Of a DNA stretch of 64,000 bases, positions 36,576 through 44,284 are shown piece by piece. The DNA is taken from positions 1 through 64,000 of the forward strand of contig JAEUTI010000087.1 of the NCBI GenBank assembly GCA_016788065.1, given 5' to 3'. A model generated the notes under the pieces. The model made no database searches, was not told the DNA's origin, and was given only the letters and a program-made list of their open reading frames with translations. Source of the DNA: Bacteroidia bacterium. GTDB lineage: Bacteria > Bacteroidota > Bacteroidia > AKYH767-A > OLB10. Made by a program: the position numbers and the translations under genes. The first letter of the stretch is position 1. The number at the start of each line of letters is the position of its first letter.

Positions 36576-37187
36576 TCACCTTACTTTGACTGTCAACAGG
36601 TGCATTTCGCCTATAAATGCTTCCAGCTGATCTCCTTTAGTCACGGGACCAACTCCTTTTGGGGTACCGGTAAAAATAAGATCCCCTTTTTTGAGGGTAA
36701 AGTATTGTGATACGAAAGCAATGATGGTATCGATTTTAAAAATCATATCGGAAGTATTTCCCGATTGAACTAGCTGACCATTCTTTTTGAGTGAAAAATC
36801 TATGTTTTGCACATCCTCAAAGGTCGATTTATCGACGAATTTGCCAACCGGAGCAGAGCCATCAAAGCCTTTAGCAAGTTCCCAGGGCAATCCTTTTGCC
36901 TTTAACGATGATTGCAGATCACGAGCTGTGAAGTCGATGCCAATACCAATTTCTTCATAGTATTTGTGAGCAAATTTCTCCTGAATATTTTTGCCCAGTT
37001 TGCATATCTTAACCACAATTTCAGTTTCGTAGTGAATATCAGAAGAGAAATCGGGCAGGAAAAAGGGTTGCCTTTGCTGATTCTGCGCTGTTTCGGGTTT
37101 CAAAAAAATTACCGGTGATTCGTTTACCGGATTATTGAGTTCTTTGGCATGCTCTGCATAATTCCTGCCAACACAAATTATTTTCAT
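36576..37187 (-). CDS. fumarylacetoacetate hydrolase family protein
   Basis: A 203-residue cytoplasmic enzyme of the FAH fold. It shows the metal-site pattern IHYETEIVVKI (E..E) and GIDFTARDLQSSLKAKGLPW, followed by KGFDGSAPVG and the closing FTGTPKGVGPV. Small single-domain members act as acylpyruvase, oxaloacetate decarboxylase or related C-C bond hydrolases; the substrate cannot be read here. It overlaps the upstream glycosyltransferase gene by 4 nt, so the two are co-translated. Confidence 0.9.
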   Translation of the reverse strand: MKIICVGRNYAEHAKELNNPVNESPVIFLKPETAQNQQRQPFFLPDFSSDIHYETEIVVKICKLGKNIQEKFAHKYYEEIGIGIDFTARDLQSSLKAKGLPWELAKGFDGSAPVGKFVDKSTFEDVQNIDFSLKKNGQLVQSGNTSDMIFKIDTIIAFVSQYFTLKKGDLIFTGTPKGVGPVTKGDQLEAFIGEMHLLTVKVR

Positions 37188-38212
37188 GTCTTTTTTATTG
37201 ATGGATCGAAATGCAATTCACTAAATTTTTTCTTTTTGAGGATGAAATATTCCCAGGCAATATTTCCTTTGTAAATGGTTTGTTCTTCATTTCTGACAGC
37301 CCCTTCGCGACGTTTGTAAGTGCCTTTCAAAACGCGTTCGTAGAAATGAAAATGTGCTTTGAGCACAGCCAGACAATCACCGATTCCACCCTGGAACAGA
37401 AACTTAACTCCTGCAACACCATCCAGCAGGAGACGCACTACAATGATAGGAAGCAGTCGATTTGCAGGTAAGTTTTTATAGAGCATGGAAAGGTTATTCC
37501 GGAAATTCAGATAAGTTTTCCTCGGATTGTTCTTTGGCAGGGTGGCACCGCCAACATGATAGACGATTGATTCGGGAACACAAAAAATCTCATATCCCAT
37601 ATTGCGGATTCTCCAGCACAAATCTATTTCTTCCATGTGAGCAAAGAAGTGATCATCGAATCCGCCGGCTTTATTGAAGACGGAAGATCGAATCATCATG
37701 CAGGCACCGGAGGCCCAGAAAACGGGTAGGGGAGTATCGTATTGTCCATGATCGGTTTCGAGATCACCAAACATTCTTCCTCTGCAAAAAGGGTATCCGA
37801 ATGCATCAATAAATCCACCGGCAGCACCTGCATATTCGAACTGCTCCGGGTGTTTATGCCATCTTAGTTTAGGCTGGCAAACGGCTGTGGCCGGATGTTG
37901 GTCCATATAACGGATTAATGGTTCGAGCCAACCCGGGGTGACTTCAACATCGGAGTTGAGAAGCAGGTAATAATCGGCATCCACTTTTTTAAGTGCATCA
38001 TTATAACCCTTTGCATAGCCTTCATTAACCGGATTTTCAACTATCACCACATCCGGATGGGTGGATTTTAACCATGCTACAGATCCATCTGTAGAGGCAT
38101 TATCGGCTACAATTACAGTTGCGGAATTCCTGCTATGTGCTATTACTCCGGGAAGAAACTGTTCCATCAGCTTTTTCCCATTCCAGTTAAGAATAACAAC
38201 AGCGGTTTTCAA
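37184..38212 (-). CDS. GT2 family glycosyltransferase (WbbL/rhamnosyltransferase-like)
   Basis: A 342-residue GT-A fold enzyme. It begins TAVVILNWNGKKLMEQFLPG and has the donor-binding LLLNSDVEVTPGWLEPLI, the acceptor-region ASGACMMIRSSVF and the helix FDDHFFAHMEEIDLCWRI. These are typical of rhamnosyl or related transferases that extend surface polysaccharides. A hydrophobic segment near 255-275 may associate with the membrane. The start is a TTG at 38212. Confidence 0.9.
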   Translation of the reverse strand: MKTAVVILNWNGKKLMEQFLPGVIAHSRNSATVIVADNASTDGSVAWLKSTHPDVVIVENPVNEGYAKGYNDALKKVDADYYLLLNSDVEVTPGWLEPLIRYMDQHPATAVCQPKLRWHKHPEQFEYAGAAGGFIDAFGYPFCRGRMFGDLETDHGQYDTPLPVFWASGACMMIRSSVFNKAGGFDDHFFAHMEEIDLCWRIRNMGYEIFCVPESIVYHVGGATLPKNNPRKTYLNFRNNLSMLYKNLPANRLLPIIVVRLLLDGVAGVKFLFQGGIGDCLAVLKAHFHFYERVLKGTYKRREGAVRNEEQTIYKGNIAWEYFILKKKKFSELHFDPSIKKT

Positions 38213-38382
38213 ATGCAGAATGTATTGTTAAAAATATTGAAGCGCAAAATTAACAATCCCTGCCTGATTGTTAAGCTTAATAAACGATTTAAGACATTAA
38301 AAGAATTTAGTGTGAGTAGACCGAAAATCATGATAGTTTAACAAATTACCAAAGCCTAAGTTCTAGCGTAAGTTATTTGTTT

Positions 38383-38871
38383 TCAATCGATTTCAATATC
38401 TAAAATTCCAAAAGTTTCATTGAATGGAGTATGTAAGTCGATAAATTGGAACTTTGGAGCACTATTTTGTTTAAGTAAATTGTAAACTTTTTGGCTTTGG
38501 GTATCTGAAGAAAGGTAAAACTCAACTGATTTTTCACAATCACATTGAGCAAATAATTTTGTGTCGTTTGGGATTATGTTTCTGTCTTTGAGATTCAATG
38601 TGTTTTTATTTCGAAAGGTGATTTTTGCAAATTCTCCTGCTTTTTTAGCATGATCTAAATTAAAAGGAATTATTTGTAAATTCCTCAGGGGCAATTCAAG
38701 TACATCGCCTCCTGCACAATATTCAGCAATTGATATGGTGGAAATCATCATCGCAATTTCTTGCCTGATGAAGTATTGAAAGTAGCCATCTGCATTTTTA
38801 AAAAGTGGATCTTCTTCGTTTAAAAAGCGAAGAAAAAAACTTGTATCAAGCAAAACTGCTTTATGTGTCAT
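38383..38871 (-). CDS. PIN-domain ribonuclease-like protein
   Basis: A 162-residue cytoplasmic protein with the PIN fold signature: Asp9 in VLLDTSFFLRF, Glu49 in STISIAEYC, and later acidic positions in IIPNDTKLFAQCD and YLSSDTQS. PIN proteins are Mg-dependent RNases, many being VapC-type toxins. The gene overlaps by 11 nt the end of the 260-residue gene upstream, suggesting translational coupling. It is more AT-rich than the flanking housekeeping genes. The partner is not a typical small VapB antitoxin, so the pair may be an unusual toxin-antitoxin or RNA-processing module. Confidence 0.75.
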   Translation of the reverse strand: MTHKAVLLDTSFFLRFLNEEDPLFKNADGYFQYFIRQEIAMMISTISIAEYCAGGDVLELPLRNLQIIPFNLDHAKKAGEFAKITFRNKNTLNLKDRNIIPNDTKLFAQCDCEKSVEFYLSSDTQSQKVYNLLKQNSAPKFQFIDLHTPFNETFGILDIEID

Positions 38872-39643
38872 AATTTCCTCTTAATTCATTTAACCAATTG
38901 TCAGGATTGATTTTGCCAAGCCATGATTTTCTTGCTTTATCTCGAAGTCCTTTTAAATATTCCGGATCATATTTTGGGTGGTAGTCTACTAACTCAACAA
39001 ATTTAAGATTTGAAGTATCAATTTCACCCGTTTCTAAATGTTGTTTCCCAATGGCACGAACACCAAAATTTCTGTATAATATATTTTCATCATACTCTTC
39101 CAAAAAGCTGATCGGAGTCTGAATTCTCAACGATCCTCTTTGTTCAGTGTAAATGTGGATATTTGCTTTATCTTTTCCTCCAGCATTTGTAACCTTTCCA
39201 TACAAATATAACTCAGCATCCGCCCAAATAGACTCAGTTCGATAATATTTTGTTTTACTGTTTATCGTTAACTCGTTAGTGTCCGAAAGTGAAGTTTTGA
39301 TGCTAAATTGGTAATTACGCTTGGTTGCAATATTCTGAATGTTTTCCAAAGATGTGGCTGTTGGAAAATCAAGAAAATCAATATTCGAATTTGCTTTTAC
39401 TTGTCCTAAAATGGCATTGAAACCAATAATTGTTTGTATGGATGTTTTAAAAATATGTCTTACTGACCCTTCTTCGATTTTATAACTTATGGTAGGGCGG
39501 TCTTTTTTATCTGATGAATAAAGTAAGTTTTCGGCATTTTCCAGAATAGAAATTACTTCACTGATGTCATAATTATCAGGTGTTAGGTCAAGATTACCCT
39601 TAGACCCAGTGATTCTTATTTCTATAAATCCTAACTTATCCAC
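38861..39643 (-). CDS. hypothetical 260-aa partner of the PIN-domain gene
   Basis: A GTG at 39643 is the only start available before the upstream in-frame stop. No family is recognised with confidence. The protein is soluble and looks alpha/beta: an N-terminal LGFIEIRITGSKGNLDLTPD, a helix DISEVISILENAENLLY, then a beta-rich middle (DAELYLYGKVTNAGGKDKAN) and a basic C-terminus (LRDKARKSWLGKINPDNWL). Its length is unlike known VapB antitoxins. An AT-rich near-palindrome at 39651-39665 upstream could be an operator. The 11-nt overlap with the PIN gene is the main functional clue. Confidence 0.7.
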   Translation of the reverse strand: MDKLGFIEIRITGSKGNLDLTPDNYDISEVISILENAENLLYSSDKKDRPTISYKIEEGSVRHIFKTSIQTIIGFNAILGQVKANSNIDFLDFPTATSLENIQNIATKRNYQFSIKTSLSDTNELTINSKTKYYRTESIWADAELYLYGKVTNAGGKDKANIHIYTEQRGSLRIQTPISFLEEYDENILYRNFGVRAIGKQHLETGEIDTSNLKFVELVDYHPKYDPEYLKGLRDKARKSWLGKINPDNWLNELRGNYDT

Positions 39644-39743
39644 CTGACAAATATATTAAATATATGAATTGCTTTATCATTCTCAGTGGGAAGAAAAATA
39701 AGAGAAATATTGATTTGAATCATTAAGTAATTCTGTAAAGAAA

Positions 39744-41207
39744 TTACCGCGGATTGCTGAAATTTTCTCCTGCTTTATTTCCGAAGTAGTCGGCGCCTTT
39801 ATTTTTTTCATCATAATCGCGGCTTTGGGTATCTCTTTTATAGATTTCGAGTTCCCAACGGTCGTTGTTCGGCTCTCCCTGAGCATCAGAGTGTAACAGG
39901 ATAAAATCGTTTGTTACCAGATCCGGATTATAGAACACAAATTTGCGATTCGATTGTTGTTCGATTTTGTAATAGTGCCAAATTTCATAAGGGTAAGCAC
40001 TTGGCTCACTGTAGTTTTTTGAAATAGTATTCGGAGGTCCGTATTTCAGGTAAACCCGTCCTCTTTCGGTAGTATATCCTTTGGCAATACGGGTGCTGAA
40101 ATCGTTGTTGACACGCATCACCTCAATGCGGTAGTCCATCCAGGCTTTTTCGGGATTTACAGGGCTACGTTTCGACCAGAAATCATAGAAAAACTGCTGC
40201 ATGATTTTTACATCCGCCAGCTTCATCTGATTGGTAAGGAAAGTTTGTTCCAGCTGATTGGCAATCGGAGTCAGGGAATGAATGTATTCAATTAAAGAAT
40301 CTTTATTGGTGATTGCAGAAGCAAAGGTGTTTGACACATCACGTTGTTGAAAATCGCCGCTAACCGGAAGCGTTACGATGTTGCTGCGCTGGAAAAATGT
40401 GGTGTTGGTGGCAATTAATTCATTTTGCTGATTGCGCACTTCAAGCACGAGGTTGTAGTTGCCCGATGGCAAATCTGTAATGGGAATTTCACGCAACAAG
40501 ACATTTACTTTTTCCGGATTTTGCTTGATGAAACCTCTCATGGCTTCAATTACGCGCTTTGATTCAGCGGTCTCAATAAAGTAACTCAACAGATATGGCG
40601 ATCCGCTCATTACTTTGTCGGTGTTATATACTTCAGCATAAAATTTAAGCGACTTTAATGAGTTACCATAAAAATTATCTGCAAAAGGGATCAAATCAAA
40701 TCCACTTTTCGAAAGCACTGTGGGAGATACCGTTTTAGTGTATGATTCCAGTAGTTCAATATCTGATATAGCAACGATGTTATTGTAGTATTCAATTTTT
40801 ACCGGCTGCGTTACATTGTATGGTTTCTCAGGAATGTTTTTATCGCGGATTACCAATTCCAATACATATTTTCCATTGGGAAGTTGTACGCGTTGCTGAT
40901 CCAGAAAACTAAAATCAAGATTGTTGGTGTCTTTCACTTCGGGACTCAATAAATTGTATTTGTCGGAATGACGAATGCCCTCTGCATCTTTATAGGTAGC
41001 AGTTATTTCAATAGCACCCTGATACATGCCATTGGCATTTTTCGAATAGACAACACTTTTGCCATTTACGGAAAGATAAGTCTCAATGTATGGACCATTT
41101 TCGGGCGAATAAAAAGTCTTGAATGAAAATAATGCCTGTAGATTTTTTGCACTCCCAATTGTTAAATTGAGAGAAATAAGGGCTGCTAATAATAAAATGC
41201 GCTTCAT
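39744..41207 (-). CDS. exported GWxTD-domain protein
   Basis: A 487-residue protein with signal peptide 1-20. The C-terminal region from about residue 350 is the GWxTD-type domain, with FDFWSKR-like FYDFWSKRSPVNPEKAWMDY, YTTERGRVYLKYGPPNTI and YEIWHYYKI. The N-terminal 330 residues are beta-rich. The function is unknown; these proteins occur widely in Bacteroidota and some other phyla, as secreted or periplasmic proteins. It is a monocistronic gene, separated from the 260-residue gene by about 100 bp. Confidence 0.85.
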   Translation of the reverse strand: MKRILLLAALISLNLTIGSAKNLQALFSFKTFYSPENGPYIETYLSVNGKSVVYSKNANGMYQGAIEITATYKDAEGIRHSDKYNLLSPEVKDTNNLDFSFLDQQRVQLPNGKYVLELVIRDKNIPEKPYNVTQPVKIEYYNNIVAISDIELLESYTKTVSPTVLSKSGFDLIPFADNFYGNSLKSLKFYAEVYNTDKVMSGSPYLLSYFIETAESKRVIEAMRGFIKQNPEKVNVLLREIPITDLPSGNYNLVLEVRNQQNELIATNTTFFQRSNIVTLPVSGDFQQRDVSNTFASAITNKDSLIEYIHSLTPIANQLEQTFLTNQMKLADVKIMQQFFYDFWSKRSPVNPEKAWMDYRIEVMRVNNDFSTRIAKGYTTERGRVYLKYGPPNTISKNYSEPSAYPYEIWHYYKIEQQSNRKFVFYNPDLVTNDFILLHSDAQGEPNNDRWELEIYKRDTQSRDYDEKNKGADYFGNKAGENFSNPR

Positions 41208-41441
41208 GTGGTTTAAATTAGATTGCTAAATTAAGCATTTTAACCCACTTTTATTGACATAATAATGTCATTTTTTGATTTTCTCTAAGGGTTTTCCCTG
41301 AGAAGGTGTTTAAACGGTAAAATGCAGTGTTGTCAAGGGTTTCAGAGGGGTTTCGACCTTAATTTTCGATGAAATCGGGGTGTGTTTTAAAAATTGTTAA
41401 TATTTTTTCTAATCAAACGGTGTAAACTAACAAAAACCATG

Positions 41442-41449
41442 TAATTTTG
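41442..41449 (+). promoter_or_regulatory. -7 box of candidate sRNA gene 1
   Basis: TAATTTTG is an exact TAnnTTTG match. Transcription should begin near 41456, just before the structured region that starts with GGGCAGA at 41463. A -33 TTTG was not found at normal spacing. Confidence 0.5.
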
Positions 41450-41455
41450 TTACCG

Positions 41456-41613
41456 GCCATTTGGGCAGAGTGGCTGAGTACATGCCGGGGAGTGGGACTT
41501 TTGTTCCACCTCCGGTTTCCTATAATCTGACCCGAAATAACTCCCCTGGATAGGTGCAAACCTTCCTAATTTTCTGCCCGATCCCGGTCCAACAGACCGG
41601 GATTTTTGTTTTT
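41456..41613 (+). ncRNA. candidate structured sRNA (no coding frame; unassigned family)
   Basis: A 5'-end promoter box, a dense set of inverted repeats and a strong terminator define an RNA gene of about 158 nt. GGGCAGA (41463-41469) pairs with TCTGCCC (41573-41579) as the closing stem. Inside, GTGGGAC-TTTT-GTTCCAC (41492-41509) is flanked by CCGG (41485-41488) and CCGG (41512-41515). A competing pairing GGGGAG (41487-41492) with CTCCCC (41541-41546) is possible. The closed core is 117 nt, too short for a usual 6S RNA, and it lacks the SRP RNA consensus and any tRNA T-loop. It lies in a 507-bp gene-free gap between divergent genes, ending about 100 nt before the gene at 41715. It might be a 6S-like RNA or an unlisted sRNA. 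Confidence 0.55.
41581..41613 (+). terminator. intrinsic terminator of candidate sRNA 1
   Basis: ATCCCGGTC and GACCGGGAT form a perfect 9-bp stem with a CAACA loop, followed by a T-rich run (TTTTGTTTTT). It is about as strong as intrinsic terminators get in this window. Confidence 0.85.
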
Positions 41614-41714
41614 ATGGAACTTTCAGGAATGATTTTGTGAGTTTTTAAATTCCTGATTGTTTTTTTGCATACATTTAACTATCGATCTCAAGTCGCACAT
41701 CTTAAAACTGAATC

Positions 41715-43154
41715 ATGACTGCAAAAAATTTACTCCCGTTCTTATTAATTCTGATCTCTTTTTCAACCAACGCACAGAAGTATGGTAATACCTGGTATTT
41801 TGGCGATAAAGCCGGAATGCATTTCAATAATTGTAATCCCGTAGCTGTTACTTCCAGCGACATTGATGGATTCGAAGGATGCGCCACTTACAGCGACACT
41901 TCCGGCCAGGTTTTGTTTTACACGAATGGTGAGAAGGTGTGGAATCGTCTGAATAATGTGATGGCAAACGGACTGATTTCGCCAAGCGGAAGTACTAAAA
42001 GTCAGACGATCATCATTCCTTTTCCGGGCTCCGATTCACTCTACTACATTATCACTACCTGTATTCAGGGACAACCTGCGTCGGTCGCTGAATATCATAT
42101 TGTCGATATGAGTCTGAATAATGGATATGGCGATGTTTCAAGTAAAAATAATCAGCTCACCACTGCCGTTCCTACTGAACAAGTTGCAGCTACCTATCAT
42201 GCGAATGGCACCGAAATCTGGTTGGTGTTACACGAATACCTGACGAATAATTTTCTCGTCTTTCATGTCACCCCCGCAGGCATACCTGCATTCCCGCAAT
42301 ATTATCCGGTTGGTACCGGTCTTCTCCCTTGTTCGAGTAATATGAATGCTCGCGGACAAATTAAATTTTCTCCCGATGGAAGCAAACTTGCCATTAATGG
42401 TAATGGTGTTGGAAATGATAACCTTTCAAATCTTCTTTCACTTTACGATTTCGATATTAATACAGGTGTGGTCTCGAATCCCATAGATTTGCCATTCAGC
42501 CGTGGCGATTTTTCACTTTCGTTTTCACCCGATAACACCAAATTATATGGTGCTACCTGGAAGGCATTTAATTTTACTATAAGCGATTATAATATTCTTT
42601 ATCAGTTCGATTTATCGAGTGGTGTACCTGCAACAATTATTAATTCCAAAGTAATACTAGATTCTATTCCTCTTCCCCAGTCTTTTGGCGATATGAAATT
42701 AGGACCCGATGGCAGAATTTATATTGCCCGAAATAACTCTGATTTTCTCGATGTAATTCGTTTGCCAAATGTAGCGGGTAGCGGATGTGATTATGTGGCA
42801 TACGATTTTCACCTTGGAGGGAGAACTTCCAAATTCGGCCTGAACAATTACATTGAATACCGCAATTACTGCGATAATACGGTAGCAATTAATGAAATTG
42901 ATGGGTATGCAAGTCCGAAATTGTATCCGAATCCGGTGAATTCAGTTGCACAACTGAAATTGAATACCGAGGTGACTCATGCAAGCATTTCAATCAGCAA
43001 TGCTACCGGCAAGTTAGTGCAGCAATTAGACCGTCTCACAGGTTCGGAATTTAAGATTGATTGTAAAGATTTGAGTGCAGGTTTTTATGTAATTCAACTC
43101 TATGAAAAAGGCACCTTGATTACCACAGAAAAATTGGTAGTGGTAAAGGATTAA
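41715..43154 (+). CDS. secreted propeller-like protein with T9SS type A sorting domain
   Basis: A 479-residue exported protein. Signal peptide 1-20 (TNAQ). Residues 22-380 start GNTWYFGDKAGMHFNNCNP and contain repeated strand groups of a beta-propeller type, as in many Bacteroidota surface proteins annotated with WD40-like or SMP-30 folds (FSLSFSPDNTKLYGATW, DMKLGPDGRIYIARN). The last 75 residues are a type A CTD: SPKLYPNPVNSVAQLKL and LSAGFYVIQLYEKG. The CTD should route it through T9SS to the surface or medium. Ligand unknown. Confidence 0.88.
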   Translation: MTAKNLLPFLLILISFSTNAQKYGNTWYFGDKAGMHFNNCNPVAVTSSDIDGFEGCATYSDTSGQVLFYTNGEKVWNRLNNVMANGLISPSGSTKSQTIIIPFPGSDSLYYIITTCIQGQPASVAEYHIVDMSLNNGYGDVSSKNNQLTTAVPTEQVAATYHANGTEIWLVLHEYLTNNFLVFHVTPAGIPAFPQYYPVGTGLLPCSSNMNARGQIKFSPDGSKLAINGNGVGNDNLSNLLSLYDFDINTGVVSNPIDLPFSRGDFSLSFSPDNTKLYGATWKAFNFTISDYNILYQFDLSSGVPATIINSKVILDSIPLPQSFGDMKLGPDGRIYIARNNSDFLDVIRLPNVAGSGCDYVAYDFHLGGRTSKFGLNNYIEYRNYCDNTVAINEIDGYASPKLYPNPVNSVAQLKLNTEVTHASISISNATGKLVQQLDRLTGSEFKIDCKDLSAGFYVIQLYEKGTLITTEKLVVVKD

Positions 43155-43159
43155 GTTGG

Positions 43160-43304
43160 TACTAGTTGGCAGTTGCAGTTGGCAGTAGGCAGTTGCAGTA
43201 GGCAGTTGGCAGTAGGCAGTCGCAGCGTCGCCCTGAGCAGAGCCGAAGGGTTGGCAGTTGGCAGTCGCAGCGTCGCCCTGAGCAGAGCCGAAGGGTTGGC
43301 AGTA
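43160..43304. repeat. GGCAGT-rich tandem repeat with a duplicated 45-bp unit
   Basis: After the T9SS gene the sequence is a run of overlapping GGCAGT(T/A)(G/T) units (43160-43220). It leads into two adjacent 45-bp copies, 43215-43259 and 43260-43304, that differ at one position. Each copy contains GCCCTGAGCAGAGCCGAAGG, a sequence type seen as dispersed intergenic repeats in Bacteroidota. Open frames across it are artefacts of the repetition. Confidence 0.75.
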
Positions 43305-43599
43305 GGCAAAATAAATCCCAGTGGCAACAGGATGGATATCAGGATGGCTGTCGATTTAAAGTAATTGGCTTTCCGGGACGGCAATATCCTTCTGATACGA
43401 ACTAACTTTTGTCGCGTTTTATAGTTCATGTGTTGATTCAAACCGGTGCGGGTTTGTCGCGGCACAAAATAGCAGCGGTATGTTAACTGAAAGTAAAATG
43501 AGGAATTTGGATTTGTAGTTTTGAACAATTATTACCCAAAAGATACATTTAAGGGGCAAAACCTTATCAACTGCCTGTTCATAAAATAAACCCCCAAAT

Positions 43600-43630
43600 T
43601 TTGTTTTATACCTTAACTTTTGTATTTTTG
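43600..43630 (+). promoter_or_regulatory. consensus promoter of candidate sRNA gene 2
   Basis: TTTG at 43600-43603 and TATTTTTG at 43623-43630 are separated by 19 nt, a full match to the Bacteroidota consensus. The expected transcription start is near 43637. There is no downstream coding frame, so it serves an RNA gene. Confidence 0.75.
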
Positions 43631-43636
43631 AACTAC

Positions 43637-43751
43637 CAGGAACAGTAATTGCGAGTATAGGTTGTACTGCCCCGCAACATTATAAATCAGTAGTTTCTGT
43701 CATATAAAGCCGATCATTTCCACCTGTACTCGGAAATGGTCGGTTTTTTTT
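43637..43751 (+). ncRNA. candidate sRNA with terminator-loop/5'-hairpin complementarity
   Basis: A consensus promoter and a strong terminator bracket about 115 nt without coding potential. Near its 5' end TTGCG and CGCAA enclose a hairpin AGTA-TAGGTTG-TACT (43654-43668). The terminator stem (43710-43721 with 43732-43743) carries a 10-nt loop, ACCTGTACTC. That loop is complementary over its whole length to GAGTATAGGT at 43653-43662, nine Watson-Crick pairs and one G-U. The RNA could therefore form a kissing or pseudoknot structure, or its 5' hairpin could block the terminator loop. I do not recognise the family. The tRNA-Ser gene begins 326 nt downstream with its own promoter. Confidence 0.7.
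43710..43751 (+). terminator. intrinsic terminator of candidate sRNA 2
   Basis: CCGATCATTTCC and GGAAATGGTCGG form a 12-bp stem with one G-U pair, followed directly by eight T residues (43744-43751). Confidence 0.9.
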
Positions 43752-44037
43752 GTGGTATTAATTGATTAATAATTTATTACGCATTTTTAGGTGCGTTTTT
43801 TCAGAAAGCTTCTAAGTTGTTGCTATTTACGACAAGTTTGAAACTTTTTTAATTTGTAACTTCATTTAAAAACCATTCGAAGCGGAGACACCAGTCCATA
43901 AAAAATGCCGTAAAAAACCATTTTCCAAAAGTCAGTGCCTTGATTTTCTGAAAAGAAAACAGCTCAACCGAACATAAAATCTGTTCATTTTCAGCGAGTT
44001 TAAAACGCCAACAACCTCAAATTTTTTTCTCTTCACA

Positions 44038-44071
44038 TTTGGCTGACATAAACCTAAATGTTCTACTTTTG
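44038..44071 (+). promoter_or_regulatory. promoter of tRNA-Ser(UGA)
   Basis: TTTG (44038-44041) and TACTTTTG (44064-44071) are 22 nt apart. The -7 box ends 5 nt before the first base of the tRNA, so the transcript would start at or next to the mature 5' end. Confidence 0.55.
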
Positions 44072-44076
44072 CCCCC

Positions 44077-44166
44077 GGAGAGTTGGCAGAGCGGTCGATT
44101 GCGGCAGTCTTGAAAACTGTTGAGGTGTTAAAGCCTCCTGGGGTTCGAATCCCTAACTCTCCGCCA
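44077..44166 (+). tRNA. tRNA-Ser (anticodon TGA)
   Basis: The 90-nt gene folds as a class II tRNA: acceptor GGAGAGT (44077-44083) pairs with ACTCTCC before discriminator G44163, and CCA is encoded (44164-44166). The anticodon loop CTTGAAA carries TGA at 44111-44113. A long variable arm follows, as in serine tRNAs, and the T-arm has GGTTCGAATCC. The UGA anticodon reads UCA and other UCN serine codons. Confidence 0.95.
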
Positions 44167-44284
44167 ACAAAAAATCGCTTCGCGCTTGCGCGCATTAAGC
44201 AAAGGAAAAACCGGCCAAACTTGTTTGAAGCCGGTTTTTCTATTTTGCTTAATGGCCAACGAAGTTGGAAGCGATTTTTTGTTG
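44165..44284. repeat. long three-block inverted repeat directly behind tRNA-Ser
   Basis: Three nested inverted repeats are separated by short unpaired parts. CAACAAAAAATCGCTTC (44165-44181) pairs with its perfect complement at 44268-44284 (17 bp). CATTAAGCAAA (44193-44203) pairs with 44244-44254 (11 bp). GAAAAACCGGC (44205-44215) pairs with GCCGGTTTTTC (44230-44240). The outer arm begins in the encoded CCA of the tRNA. The inner stem followed by T-rich sequence could terminate the tRNA transcript. Confidence 0.8.

Noticed and set aside
41463-41579. tRNA-like or tRNA-Sec gene at 41463
   Set aside because: A 7-bp acceptor-like stem (GGGCAGA/TCTGCCC) is present, but the molecule is 117 nt and has no T-loop GGTTCGA-type segment or anticodon arm in the right place.
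43151-43528. Minus-strand frame with repeated LPTANPSALLRATLR
   Set aside because: It is a direct translation of the 45-bp tandem repeat and has no signal of selection.
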